The notes under the pieces: generated by a model | The model's input: only the letters and a program-made list of their open reading frames with translations | What the model was told of the DNA's origin: nothing | The model's database searches: none | In this document: positions 8,155 through 15,930 of the stretch, one piece after another | Numbering within the stretch: the first letter of the stretch is position 1 | Layout of the letters: the number at the start of each line of letters is the position of its first letter | NCBI GenBank assembly: GCA_964512635.1 | Contig: CAZEJB010000011.1 | Span: 1-64,000, forward strand | Origin: JADZFO01 sp964512635 | Lineage (GTDB): Bacteria > 4484-113 > JAFGCY01 | Reading direction: 5' to 3' | Length of the DNA: 64,000 nucleotides | Program-made: the position numbers and the translations under genes

Positions 8155-8182
8155 TTGACTGGGCTGCGCCTTCTGCTATACT
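8155..8182 (+). promoter_or_regulatory. Promoter of the rpsF-rpsR-rplI operon
   Basis: -35 TTGACT (8155-8160), 16 bp spacer, -10 TATACT (8177-8182). This is one of the few near-consensus two-box promoters in the window. Confidence 0.7.
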
Positions 8183-8188
8183 CCCTAG

Positions 8189-8329
8189 CCCGTTCTCCCG
8201 ACGGTGGCCTTAGGGCCTAGCGCGGGAGTGCCCACCATCCGGGGCGTGGGCCAGCGGCATCTTCAGGGGCACTGCATTCTGGAGCCTGCTCGCGCGCCTG
8301 CTTTCCGGAAATATTAAAGGGGGTTATCC
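8189..8329 (+). ncRNA. Structured 5' leader of rpsF, candidate S6:S18 autoregulatory RNA
   Basis: About 140 nt lie between the promoter and rpsF. GGTGG (8203-8207) can pair with CCACC (8232-8236) around a loop containing TAGGGCCTA, followed by CCGGGG. An rpsF leader bound by S6:S18 is known in many bacteria. I can see pairing and position but cannot confirm the conserved CCG-bulge fold. Confidence 0.3.
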
Positions 8330-8680
8330 GTGGCGGACATTGTGCGTGACTACGAGTGTTGCGCGATCTATAAGGGCGATCTCGAAGCCGAAAAGCTCGA
8401 CGAGGCCGTTTCTTCGATCCGCGACCTGATTACCACACGAGGCGGCGAGATCGTCCGTGTGGACCGCTGGAACAAGCGCTTCCTGGCGTACCCGATCAAG
8501 CGGTACACCGAAGCCTTCTACGTGATCTTCCGCTGGCACAGCAGCCCTGAGCTGCTCGGCGATCTGAACTATCAGCTCCGTTATAACGACAACGTGCTGC
8601 GCTACATGGTGTTTGACTACACCGAGAAGGAGCGCAAGCGCCGTAAGAGGTTGGGACATGGGAAAGCTAAGACCGCGTAG
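8330..8680 (+). CDS. rpsF: Ribosomal protein bS6
   Basis: 116 aa small-subunit protein that pairs with bS18 on the platform. Recognised by YECCAIYKGDLEAEKLDE, RGGEIVRVDRWNKRFLAYPI and the basic tail EKERKRRKR. GTG 8330 follows AGGGGG at a good distance. It overlaps rpsR by 23 bp, so the two S6:S18 partners are translationally coupled. The ssb or priB gene that often lies between them is missing. Confidence 0.95.
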   Translation: MADIVRDYECCAIYKGDLEAEKLDEAVSSIRDLITTRGGEIVRVDRWNKRFLAYPIKRYTEAFYVIFRWHSSPELLGDLNYQLRYNDNVLRYMVFDYTEKERKRRKRLGHGKAKTA

Positions 8681-8891
8681 GTTCAAACAGCGCAAGGTTT
8701 GCGCCTTCAGCGTCGATCCGCAGCTGCCCATCGACTACAAAGCCGTGGCGCTGCTGCGCAAGTTCATCAGCGAGCGTGGCAAGATCCTGCCCCGCCGCCG
8801 CACCGGCACCAGCGCCAAGTATCAGCGTCCGCTGACCCTGGCCATCAAGCAGGCGCGCTTCCTGGCCCTGCTGCCCTACGTCCGTAAGTAG
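8658..8891 (+). CDS. rpsR: Ribosomal protein bS18
   Basis: 77 aa. Family landmarks: FKQRKVCAFSVD, LLRKFISERGKILPRRRTGTSA and LALLPYV. The longer upstream frame belongs to rpsF DNA. ATG 8658 with GAGG seven bases before it gives the normal N-terminus MGKLRPRRFK. It lies inside the 3' end of rpsF and 29 bp before rplI. Confidence 0.94.
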   Translation: MGKLRPRRFKQRKVCAFSVDPQLPIDYKAVALLRKFISERGKILPRRRTGTSAKYQRPLTLAIKQARFLALLPYVRK

Positions 8892-8920
8892 GGCGCCGGC
8901 AAGTCCATCTGGAGTAAGAA

Positions 8921-9559
8921 ATGCGTATTGTCCTGCTTGATGACATAGTCAACCTGGGCGAGGCGGGGGCCGTGGTTACGGTGAAGGACGGCTATGCCCG
9001 GAACTTCCTGATCCCGCGCCGCCTGGCTGAACTCGCCACCAAGGACGCGATGAACCGCGTCACCCTGATCCGCCGCGCGGCGGAGTCCAAGCGCGCCCGC
9101 CGCAAGGCCGAGGCCGCCGACAAGTTCGCGCAGCTGACGGATAAGAGCCTGACCATCACCATGAAGGCCGGCACGCAAAGCCGCCTCTTTGGTGCGGTCA
9201 CCGCGCAGACCATCGTCGATGAAGCCCAGAAGCAGCTCGGCATCACCATTGAGCGCCGCCATGTGGTCCTCGAGGAGCCGATCAAGCACCTCGGCGAGTA
9301 CACTGTCGCCCTGCGCGCCAGCGCGGATGTGACCGGCGAGCTGAAGGTCGTGATCGAGGCCGAGGGCCCCAAGGGCCAGCGCGGCGGCGGTCGCAACCGC
9401 CACGGCGGCACCCCGCCCCCGGTGCTCAGCGCCCCGGCGGAGTCCGAGCCCACCGTCGCTTCCAGCGAGGGTGCGGAGTCTCCGGCGGCGGAAAGCGCCC
9501 CGGCCGAGGATGCCGGCGGCGAGGCCATCGAAGAGAAGTATGAGGAGCTGGAGAAGTAG
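8921..9559 (+). CDS. rplI: Ribosomal protein bL9 with acidic C-terminal extension
   Basis: 212 aa against ~150 for typical bL9. Residues 1-~147 show the two-lobed protein: MRIVLLDDIVNLGEAGAVV, VKDGYARNFLIPRRLA and HLGEYTVALR. Residues ~148-212 are a low-complexity Gly/Arg then Ala/Glu/Ser-rich tail ending EEKYEELEK, probably disordered. ATG 8921 has GGAG upstream. It is the last gene of the operon, followed by a strong terminator. Confidence 0.94.
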   Translation: MRIVLLDDIVNLGEAGAVVTVKDGYARNFLIPRRLAELATKDAMNRVTLIRRAAESKRARRKAEAADKFAQLTDKSLTITMKAGTQSRLFGAVTAQTIVDEAQKQLGITIERRHVVLEEPIKHLGEYTVALRASADVTGELKVVIEAEGPKGQRGGGRNRHGGTPPPVLSAPAESEPTVASSEGAESPAAESAPAEDAGGEAIEEKYEELEK

Positions 9560-9617
9560 TCCAGCCCTCCCGGACGCCAGCGCGCCTGGCACCCAAGCAA
9601 GCATCCCTGACAGGATT

Positions 9618-9648
9618 AAGGCCTCCGGCGACGGAGGCCTTTTGCTTT
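9618..9648 (+). terminator. Terminator of the rpsF-rpsR-rplI operon
   Basis: AAGGCCTCCG, GCGA loop, CGGAGGCCTT, then TTGCTTT: a perfect 10 bp stem with a GNRA loop. Confidence 0.9.
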
Positions 9649-9704
9649 AGCCCATTTGCCTTAGCTATGAGTCTGATTTGGAATCAACTGCTGCCCAGCA
9701 GGAC

Positions 9705-10481
9705 TCATACCAGGACTTTCGTGGCTGAGACCGATGCCGGCTGGGCCTTGACCGCGCGAACCACACTCTCAAGCACCGCGACACGGGCATAGAGCTTGTC
9801 ATCGCCGGGGATCAGGACCCAGGGCGCGTTGGGCGTATGTGTCGCCTTGAACATCGCGTCGGCGTGCTTCATATAGCTGTCGTACATCTCGTTGGTGCGC
9901 CAGTCGTCGGGGGTCAGCTTCCAGGCCCGCAGCGGGTCGGATGCGCGTTTGTGGAAGCGCTGGACCTGCTCCTCGGGGCTGACCTGCAGCCAGAGCTTGA
10001 TCAGCACAAAGCCGCTGTCGGTCAGCCAGCGCTCCAGCTCGACGATCTCGCGCTTGGCCCGCTCATACTCTTCGTCCGTCACGGCCTTCTCGATATGCTC
10101 GACCAGCAGGCGGCCATACCAGGAATAGTCGTCGAGGATCGTGATCCGTCCGGCCTTAGGCAGGCGGATGATGTAGCGGCGCAGGTAGAGATACTGTGCG
10201 TCGCTGGCGCTGGGCCGTGCGAGGCTGTGGACGCGCACCCAGCGCGGGTCGAGGTGCTGGGTCAGGCGCTTGATCGCCCCGCCCTTGCCGGCGGCGTCGA
10301 CGCCTTCGACGATGATCAGCACGCGCATCCCGCGGCGCACGATCCGCCGCTGCAGCTCGACCATCCGAAGCTGGAGCGTACTGATCTGGGCGCGGTACTC
10401 ACCGCGGGTCAGGCGGCTTTGCATGTCCAGATCGGCCAAACGCGGCGGCCGCTGGGTCAGGACCTCGAGGGGCTGAGGCAT
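9705..10481 (-). CDS. ppk2: Polyphosphate kinase 2 family
   Basis: 259 aa P-loop kinase transferring phosphate between polyphosphate and nucleotides. Walker A EGVDAAGKGGAIKRL, the catalytic region LDDYSWYGRLLVEH, ERWLTDSGFVLIKLWL and the lid-type segment RFHKRASDPLRAWKL are typical of single-domain PPK2. ATG 10481 is preferred over the longer frame (10505) because CATAAT lies six bases before it. Whether it prefers ADP, GDP or AMP cannot be told. No ppk1 or ppx is nearby. Confidence 0.92.
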   Translation of the reverse strand: MPQPLEVLTQRPPRLADLDMQSRLTRGEYRAQISTLQLRMVELQRRIVRRGMRVLIIVEGVDAAGKGGAIKRLTQHLDPRWVRVHSLARPSASDAQYLYLRRYIIRLPKAGRITILDDYSWYGRLLVEHIEKAVTDEEYERAKREIVELERWLTDSGFVLIKLWLQVSPEEQVQRFHKRASDPLRAWKLTPDDWRTNEMYDSYMKHADAMFKATHTPNAPWVLIPGDDKLYARVAVLESVVRAVKAQPASVSATKVLV

Positions 10482-10487
10482 GCACAG

Positions 10488-10493
10488 ATTATG
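10488..10493 (-). promoter_or_regulatory. -10 box of leaderless ppk2
   Basis: Minus strand CATAAT, six bases (CTGTGC), then ATG 10481. Confidence 0.5.
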
Positions 10494-10562
10494 CCATCGC
10501 AGCATGAAGGCACGCTAAAGATGCCGCGGCTTTCGCCTTGACGCAGATCGGCGCGGCCGTGG

Positions 10563-10568
10563 TATTAA
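10563..10568 (+). promoter_or_regulatory. -10 box of probably leaderless SRAP gene
   Basis: TATTAA(T), seven bases, then ATG 10576. No Shine-Dalgarno. Confidence 0.45.
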
Positions 10569-10575
10569 TGAGTCC

Positions 10576-11262
10576 ATGTGTGGCCGCTATGTCCTGGACA
10601 ATGAAGGCATCATCGCCTTTGAGAAGTTCGCCCGCTCCGAGGAGGCCGCGGGTCTGATCCGCCCGCGCTTCAACATCGCACCGACCCAGAAGGCGCCGGT
10701 GGTGCTGTCGCCGCCGGGGGCGGAGCAGCCTGTGCTGCGACTGCTGAGCTGGGGCCTGCTGCCGGCCTGGGCCAAAGACGCCGGCATGGCCAGCAAGCTG
10801 ATCAACGCCCGGGGCGAAACCCTGGCCGACAAGCCGTCCTTCCGCAGCAGCTTCAAGTCCAGCCGCTGTCTGGTTCCGGCCAGCGGGTTCTATGAATGGC
10901 GCAAGGACGGAGCGCGCAAGACGCCCTTTTACATCCGCCGCACTGACAGCCCGGCCTTTGCCATGGCCGGCCTCTACAGCCGCTGGCGCAGTCCCGAGGG
11001 CGAAGAGCGCGATACCTACACCATCATCACCACAGCGGCGAACAGCGCGCTGGCCGGGCTGCACGAGCGCATGCCGGTGATCCTTGAGCCGGCGGACTGG
11101 GATCGCTGGCTCGGCAGCGCCCCGGCGGAGCTGGCCGAGCTGCAGGATCTGCTGCGGCCCTGCCCGGCAGAATTGATGAGCCTGCGGGAGGTCAGCCCGC
11201 GGGTCAATTCGCCGCGGATTGATGAGGCTTCGCTGCTCGATGCGGTCGGCCTGGGCTTCTAA
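10576..11262 (+). CDS. SRAP domain protein (YedK/HMCES-like abasic-site sensor)
   Basis: 228 aa, full-length single-domain SRAP. MCGRY at the N-terminus provides the catalytic Cys2 that forms a thiazolidine crosslink to abasic sites in single-stranded DNA after Met removal. NIAPTQ, NARGETL, PASGFYEW (active Glu) and HERMPVIL (active His) are all present. Accurate exposure of Cys2 needs the ATG at 10576, which fits the leaderless -10 box seven bases away. Divergent from ppk2. It is expected to act in shielding abasic DNA; no SOS-box-like sequence was noticed. Confidence 0.92.
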   Translation: MCGRYVLDNEGIIAFEKFARSEEAAGLIRPRFNIAPTQKAPVVLSPPGAEQPVLRLLSWGLLPAWAKDAGMASKLINARGETLADKPSFRSSFKSSRCLVPASGFYEWRKDGARKTPFYIRRTDSPAFAMAGLYSRWRSPEGEERDTYTIITTAANSALAGLHERMPVILEPADWDRWLGSAPAELAELQDLLRPCPAELMSLREVSPRVNSPRIDEASLLDAVGLGF

Positions 11263-11415
11263 GTATGCCCCCTTCGCCAGGGCTGCGGGGCGGCCAAGGT
11301 TATATGTCAGTTCAAGTCCGCTCAGAGCCCGTCGATGCTTGCAATTGAGTACTTTAGCGGCTATGCTGTCCGCAGTCCGCACCGGCGGTGCGGGACAGCT
11401 TCGGGGACCTGGAAT

Positions 11416-11820
11416 ATGTGGGAATGTTACAACTGCGGATTCAATAACGTGGATGCGTCGGTGATCTGCAACAAGTGCCGGTCGCCGAAGCCTGATCCCA
11501 GCCAGCCGCGCCAGGGGCGCAGCTTCCACGTGCAGCAGCAGGCGGCCCAGGAGCGCATCGCCGGCGAGATGATGTCGCACTCCATCCCCGCCCCGCCGAC
11601 CCGTAAGCGCATCCGCGACAAGTGGCTGGAGGCCTTTGAGCGCAAGGGCCGCGACGCCGTGATCGACGAGCTGGTCGCCATTGAGCTGCGCAGCTATGCC
11701 ACCCGGGAAGCCCTGCGCCTGCTGGTCAACGTGCTCAAGAATCCCCAGGCCCGGGGCAACGACGTGCAGCTCAGCACCGTGATCCAGACCCTGATCGACT
11801 GGGAAGACGAGCAGCTCTAA
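11416..11820 (+). CDS. RanBP2-type zinc finger protein of unknown function
   Basis: 134 aa. Begins at once with WECYNCGFNNVDASVICNKC: Cys at 4, 7, 18 and 21, with the Trp and Asn positions of the RanBP2-type finger (W-x-C-x2-C-x3-N-x6-C-x2-C). A basic linker follows, then a ~60-residue helical C-terminal domain (RDKWLEAFERKGRDAVIDEL; REALRLLVNVLKN). The longer frame from 11335 has no support. ATG 11416 has GGGGA nearby. The finger could bind RNA or protein; the family is not recognised beyond it. Confidence 0.75.
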   Translation: MWECYNCGFNNVDASVICNKCRSPKPDPSQPRQGRSFHVQQQAAQERIAGEMMSHSIPAPPTRKRIRDKWLEAFERKGRDAVIDELVAIELRSYATREALRLLVNVLKNPQARGNDVQLSTVIQTLIDWEDEQL

Positions 11821-11881
11821 CTAATGTTTTCTAACTCATATTTTCAAGTTACCTGACTGGCTGCAAACATCGCTGGCAGCC

Positions 11882-13222
11882 CTAGCGCCGTGCGCTCAGA
11901 CTCTCACGCCGCAGCAGTCCGATGAACTCGGCCTGCGAGGTGTTGGGGAAGAGGTCAGCTACCGCGAGTGATTCCAGGCGCCACTGCGGACCGAGGCGCT
12001 GAACATCGCGGCTGAAGGCGGCGCCGTCGCAGCCGATCAGCACCAGGCTGCCGGCCCGGCACTCGCTGAGGCTGGCGCTGAGCCGTGCCGGCAATCCAGC
12101 CCGCGGCGGATCCAGCAGCACAGTATCCGCCAGCTGCGGCCCGCGGGCATCCCAGGTGGCGGCGTCCTGCTGGCGCACTTCATAGTCGAGGCCGCCGAGG
12201 TTCTGCGACAGGGCCGAGCAGGCCAGGGCGCTGCCCTCCAGCAGGCGAAAGCGTCTAAAGCGCGGCGCCAGCAGCCGGCTGAAGAAGCCGACGCCGGAGT
12301 AGATGTCATAGAGCACTTCGCCGCCGAGCTTCCAGCCGTTAAAGACCTGGCCGAAGCACTCCCAGGCCCACTCTGGGCAGACCTGAAAGAAGGCCCCGGG
12401 GGGCTGCAGCAGGCGCCCGCCGCCCAGCTGGTGCCAGATCGGCCGGCGTCCTTCCTGCCAGCGGCCGCTGCTGTTCAGGCGCCAGACCGGCTCCGGCGGC
12501 TGCTGGCCGGCGGGAGTCAGCTCGTCGCCCCCGCCGCCGCTGTCCATCCGGTAGGCCAGCACCTCCGCCGCCGGAGTGCCGCAGGCCAGCTCCCAGCGGG
12601 CCGTCGCCCGGGGCAGCAGGCGCTGCTCCAGCGCTTCCCGCAGCGCCGGGATCGCCGCCGACAGCTCGGGCACGGCGACCGGGCAGCCGGGGGCTTCCAC
12701 GATGCGGTGGCTCCCGGGCTGGTGGTAGCCGAGACGGGCCCCGTCCCAGTGCAGCTGGATCCGATGCCGCAGAGCAAGTCTGCGCGCCGCACCTTCCGCC
12801 GGCAGCCAGTCCCAGCGGCCCTGCCACTTGAGCTGGCGGGCCAGCAGGTCGGCGATCTGCTGGCGCTTGAGTTCGCCGTATGCCGCGCCGGAACCCCACA
12901 TGCTGCAGCCGCCGCAGCGTTCGGCCACGGGGCAGGCCGGCTCAACCCTTGCCCGGTCCGGCCGCAGCCAGCGGACGACGCGCCCTTCGCTGTGGCGCGC
13001 CTTATGCTCGATCTCTGCCTCCACTTCTTCGCCGGGGAAGATGGCCAGCGGCGCCGCCAGCAGCAGGGCGCGGCCATCGGCCAGCTTGCTCAGCCCCAGC
13101 CCGCCCCAGCCGAGGCGCTCGATGCGGCCCTGCCACAGCTCGGGGGCCGGCGGCGGGGGGCCGCTTGGCGCTGCAGCAGGAGCCGGTTCATTTTCAGGCT
13201 GGTCTCGTTTTTCCATTTGCAT
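11882..13222 (-). CDS. RlmD/TrmA-family RNA (uracil-5-)-methyltransferase
   Basis: 446 aa SAM-dependent enzyme making m5U in 23S rRNA or tRNA. Residues ~1-28 are a Pro/Ala-rich leader, ~29-90 a TRAM-like beta domain. The iron-sulfur cluster ligands are CPVAERCGGC (Cys ~97, 103, 106) plus Cys ~180 in APGCPV, which favours RlmD/RlmC over TrmA. SAM motif DIYSGVGFFSRLLA, then LLDPPRAGL and the catalytic loop LIGCDGAAFSRDVQRL. Start ATG 13222 (or 13216) follows AGGAAA. Shares an A/T-rich -10 region with the divergent gene at 13295. Exact target site cannot be fixed. Confidence 0.85.
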   Translation of the reverse strand: MQMEKRDQPENEPAPAAAPSGPPPPAPELWQGRIERLGWGGLGLSKLADGRALLLAAPLAIFPGEEVEAEIEHKARHSEGRVVRWLRPDRARVEPACPVAERCGGCSMWGSGAAYGELKRQQIADLLARQLKWQGRWDWLPAEGAARRLALRHRIQLHWDGARLGYHQPGSHRIVEAPGCPVAVPELSAAIPALREALEQRLLPRATARWELACGTPAAEVLAYRMDSGGGGDELTPAGQQPPEPVWRLNSSGRWQEGRRPIWHQLGGGRLLQPPGAFFQVCPEWAWECFGQVFNGWKLGGEVLYDIYSGVGFFSRLLAPRFRRFRLLEGSALACSALSQNLGGLDYEVRQQDAATWDARGPQLADTVLLDPPRAGLPARLSASLSECRAGSLVLIGCDGAAFSRDVQRLGPQWRLESLAVADLFPNTSQAEFIGLLRRESLSARR

Positions 13223-13250
13223 AGTCTGGCGTTTCCTTTATCAGGGGCCA

Positions 13251-13258
13251 TATAATAG
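13251..13258. promoter_or_regulatory. Near-palindromic -10 region serving both directions
   Basis: Plus strand TATAAT (13251-13256) faces the 13295 gene. The complementary strand reads TATTAT (13258-13253) toward the methyltransferase at 13222. One A/T-rich core may serve both divergent genes. Confidence 0.45.
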
Positions 13259-13294
13259 GGCCATCGAGCAGAAATGCTGCTCAGGGGGCCAGCT

Positions 13295-13648
13295 ATGGAC
13301 GCTATCTACAAGATATTCGTCACCACCGACGACATGGGGCGCTTCTTCGCCAGCCAGGATCTGGGCGACACTCTGCCGGCCGGTTCCCAGGCCCAGATCA
13401 GCCTGTCGGTGGCTGAACCAGACGGCGTGCTGGTCGAGGGCGTGGCGGATGTTGAGAACAACGAAGCCAGCTCGGGAAACCTGGCCCGCAACTTTGAGCT
13501 GCGCCACGGCAGCTCCTTCGACCTTGGTAACTGGACCCTCGGCGGCAGTGACAAACTTAAGCTCTTCGGCGGCGTCGGCGAGAGCCGCCCGAATCTGATG
13601 CTGGCGCTGCAGGTCGTGGTCAGCGCGGCCGATGCCGAGGCGGAATAG
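13295..13648 (+). CDS. Conserved-looking hypothetical protein
   Basis: 117 aa, no signal peptide or membrane segment. Starts MDAIYKIFVTTDDMGRF. Alternates beta-strand-like stretches (QISLSVAEPDGVLVEGVADV; KLKLFGGVGE; LMLALQVVVSAAD). ATG 13295 has AGGGGG ten bases upstream and TATAAT at 13251, so unlike many neighbours it is a leadered gene. I do not recognise a family. Confidence 0.6.
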   Translation: MDAIYKIFVTTDDMGRFFASQDLGDTLPAGSQAQISLSVAEPDGVLVEGVADVENNEASSGNLARNFELRHGSSFDLGNWTLGGSDKLKLFGGVGESRPNLMLALQVVVSAADAEAE

Positions 13649-14204
13649 CAGCCCGCCGCCTGCCGGCTATACCCGAAATCCAAAACACCTGCAGATTTAT
13701 GCAAGCCGCGTGGTCGCCCGGGGCAAGCGCCATCCCTGGCCCGGTGCGCGGGATTTAACTTTGGCGGCGCTGTAACAACGTCAAACAGCATTTTTCTGCC
13801 CTGCATCCGCTGGGATTTAATCTTCAAGGCGCAAAAGCCCCCAGAAAAGGCCCCTTTGAAAATTCTGTTCTGTCGACCCCCATTCCCATGTTCGCTGCTC
13901 CATCCTGGCCGCGGGCGCCAGAAACATGCACCTGTTTTGAATTGTCCCAGGGCCAGCCATTGTTCGCTGCGGCCAGCGGCATGCAGCTATACTCGCCCCG
14001 GGCCGCCGGGCATGCAGCTTTGCAGCAAAAGCCGGGCTTTTAGCATTTGTGGACCAGGAGCGAGCTGCCGGGAGAAATGTGCGCGCCTGAGGATTTTTCG
14101 ACAATTCGGGCCGGCCTGAGGTATAATCCTCGCTTGCCCCTGGGAGCTCGCCAAACGGCGCCTCAGGGCAGCAGAACGGTGCAGGGCACTTTGGAGCATT
14201 AAAC
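13649..14204. other. 556 bp gene-free stretch with two promoters and repeated words
   Basis: No convincing CDS; the open frames here lack start signals and look like shadows. It holds two related segments with GGGATTTAA near 13751 and 13811, a good -10 TATACT (13988-13993), a duplicated CATGCAGCT word (near 13980 and 14010), a small hairpin AAAAGCCGGGCTTTT (near 14028) and TATAAT (14122-14127), the likely promoter of the next gene with a ~70 base leader. A small RNA starting near 14000 is possible. Confidence 0.4.
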
Positions 14205-14504
14205 ATGGCAAGAGCGACTACTACGAAGAAGGTTGTGGCGGCGACGACGGAAGAGGGCAAGCACCCTATTTATGATCCGGGCGCGACGCGGGACACCTAC
14301 AAGAAGGGCGATGTGATCTTCTTCAACAAGGTCCGCAACTGGCTGGACAAGGGCGCGCTGGTCGAGGCCTATGCCCGCGTGGTCAACGTTGGCGTCTTCG
14401 AGGGCGAGGCGCCCTTCATTGAGGTCAGCTTTGACGACGTGAAGAAGATGAACACTGTCGACCTGGGCAAGGACATCCGCAAGTTCCTGCTGGAAGTCAA
14501 GTAA
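14205..14504 (+). CDS. Small basic protein of unknown function
   Basis: 99 aa. A Thr/Lys-rich N-terminal tail (ARATTTKKVVAATTEE) precedes a compact domain with YKKGDVIFFNK, VEAYARVVNVG and IEVSFDDVKKM, which looks like a small beta-barrel. ATG 14205 lies 77 bp after TATAAT (14122-14127), with GGAG at 14191-14194. A strong terminator follows. No family recognised; the basic tail could contact nucleic acid. Confidence 0.65.
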   Translation: MARATTTKKVVAATTEEGKHPIYDPGATRDTYKKGDVIFFNKVRNWLDKGALVEAYARVVNVGVFEGEAPFIEVSFDDVKKMNTVDLGKDIRKFLLEVK

Positions 14505-14560
14505 GCCAGCCGGCAAAGTGAATAAGCCGCGGTGCTCCGCGGGTAAAACAGGATTGAAGC

Positions 14561-14588
14561 AAGGCCGTCCGCGAGGGCGGCCTTTTGC
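14561..14588 (+). terminator. Terminator after the 14205 gene
   Basis: AAGGCCGTCC, GCGA loop, GGGCGGCCTT, then TTGC. One G-T wobble in a 10 bp stem. Confidence 0.85.
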
Positions 14589-14603
14589 ATGAAGCCCAAT
14601 TGC

Positions 14604-14633
14604 TTGTAGGGCCGTGGGCTTGTCCCCGGCCCG
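14604..14633 (-). repeat. REP palindrome, left of the RAYT pseudogene
   Basis: TTGTAGGGCCGTGGGCTTGT followed by CCCCGGCCCG, an imperfect palindrome. The same unit lies in opposite orientation on the other side of the pseudogene (15183-15264). Confidence 0.75.
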
Positions 14634-14637
14634 TGTT

Positions 14638-15152
14638 CTAGAGCAATCCCTTTTGCCTGAGATGCCAGCGCATTGGATTGTCCATAACGTATTGACGGTG
14701 AAACTGCAGATCAGCATTATCCTGAATACTGTGATCCCAGAAATCAGGCTGCCAGAAAGGCGCCGAATAGCTTTGCCAACCGTGAGCGCTAACTCCGGCG
14801 CCATAAGCGCGGGCTGACAGAGACTTGAATACCCGGACAATTTCTGTTAACAGGGGTCGCCCTCCTGCATGGGTCGGGTGGGTCAGCTTGGGTTCAACGA
14901 TTGCCAGCACAGCAAGGAAATGGTCCGGCATCACGACCTGACAGTCCAGCACCAGCCCCGGGATCGCTCAGGTAGTGCTAACCAAATGGTCTCAATCACG
15001 CGACCAGCTGCGTCGTTCGTCAGCACGCCATCGACGATGCTGCCAAACAAAGGCTTGCGGTCGTTAAGGCAGATCGTCACGAAGAAGTTGCCGCGGCTGT
15101 AGTCAATCCGAGCATCACGTTGCGTGTTCCTGCGCCTGTATTCGTCGGGCAT
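14638..15152 (-). pseudogene. REP-associated tyrosine transposase (RAYT, IS200-like Y1), frameshifted
   Basis: Two overlapping frames together make one RAYT. The N-terminal part (15152 to ~14960) reads YRRRNTQRDARIDYSRGNFFVTICLNDRKPLFG. The C-terminal part (to 14638) reads IPGLVLDCQVVMPDH, then VFKSLSA, FWQPDFWDHSI and YVMDNPMRWHL. The frame breaks near 14965, at LPER. The HUH motif, usually MPNHVH or MPDHVH, reads MPDHFL, so the second metal-binding His is lost as well. REP palindromes flank it in inverted orientation, as expected for RAYT loci. RAYTs are thought to move or maintain REPs; this copy should be inactive. Confidence 0.85.
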
Positions 15153-15182
15153 ATGCGCAGACTGGCAGAGAAATGCGACACC

Positions 15183-15264
15183 GGGCCGGGGACAAGCCCA
15201 CGGCCCTACAAATCAGACTGGATGCTGGCACTGCGGGCCGGGGACAAGCCCACGGCCCTGGAGC
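15183..15264 (+). repeat. Two REP palindromes in direct orientation
   Basis: GGGCCGGGGACAAGCCCACG then GCCCTACAA at 15183-15213, and a second copy at 15235-15260. These are reverse complement to the copy at 14604-14633. Confidence 0.75.
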
Positions 15265-15283
15265 CGCGGACTGGGCCGCGCTG

Positions 15284-15898
15284 CTACTGCGCGGCGGTTA
15301 CATCGCGCACATGCCACATCTCGATACGCTGGCCCGTGCCGAGATCCCAGACATCCACCTCGTCGTTGTTCTGCTTGAAACTGAAGGCGCTGGCCACATC
15401 CACCCGACCGGATATCGCCACTTTCAGCGCCATCATGATCGCCTGATGCGCGACGACCAGCACATCGCCTTCCACTGCCGGCGCGATGATGCGCCCGAGG
15501 AAATCCCGCAGGCGGTAGGCGCCGTCGGTCAAATCCTCGCCGCCCGGGGGAGCCATGGTGTAGTGGCTCTCGCGCCAGCGCTGGAAGCGCTCGCCATATT
15601 CGCTGGCCAGCTCGCTTTCCAGCCGCGCTTCCCAGTCGCCAAAGGACAGCTCCAGCAGCTCGGGCGCAATCTCTGCCTGCATGCCGCTGCCCTCAAGGAT
15701 GATGCGTGCGCTCTCGACGGCGCGGCCCAGCGGGCTGGACCAGGCCGCACCGAAGCGGACCCCGCGGCGGGCCAGCTCGTCCCGGATCGCCCGCGCCTGG
15801 GCCAGGCCGACTTCATTAAGCGGCACATCGCTGGTGGACTGGAAGCGCTTCTCGGCGTTCCAGTTGGTCTGGCCGTGTCGAACCATATATAAAGCCAC
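15284..15898 (-). CDS. Histidine phosphatase superfamily (phosphoglycerate mutase-like)
   Basis: 204 aa. N-terminal RHGQTNWNAEKRFQ carries the phospho-accepting His. SSPLGRAVESA has the second Arg, ELSFGDWEARLESEL the acid region and VLVVAHQAIM the C-terminal His. This looks like the GpmB/CobC-like broad group rather than glycolytic GpmA. The frame opens farther upstream, but GTG 15898 gives the right N-terminus (VALYMVRHG) and sits six bases after TATCAT. The upstream stretch is heptamer repeat DNA, which supports this start. Substrate unknown. Confidence 0.87.
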   Translation of the reverse strand: MALYMVRHGQTNWNAEKRFQSTSDVPLNEVGLAQARAIRDELARRGVRFGAAWSSPLGRAVESARIILEGSGMQAEIAPELLELSFGDWEARLESELASEYGERFQRWRESHYTMAPPGGEDLTDGAYRLRDFLGRIIAPAVEGDVLVVAHQAIMMALKVAISGRVDVASAFSFKQNNDEVDVWDLGTGQRIEMWHVRDVTAAQ

Positions 15899-15904
15899 GG
15901 AAGA

Positions 15905-15910
15905 ATGATA
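15905..15910 (-). promoter_or_regulatory. -10 box of the leaderless histidine phosphatase gene
   Basis: Minus strand TATCAT, six bases (TCTTCC), then GTG 15898. Confidence 0.6.
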
Positions 15911-15930
15911 GTGCCCGGTCTGTGCCAACA

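Noticed and set aside
12431..13255. Long plus-strand open frame opposite the RNA methyltransferase gene
   Set aside because: It is the GC-rich antisense shadow of a gene with clear family motifs; no start signal and low-complexity Arg/Ala/Pro composition.
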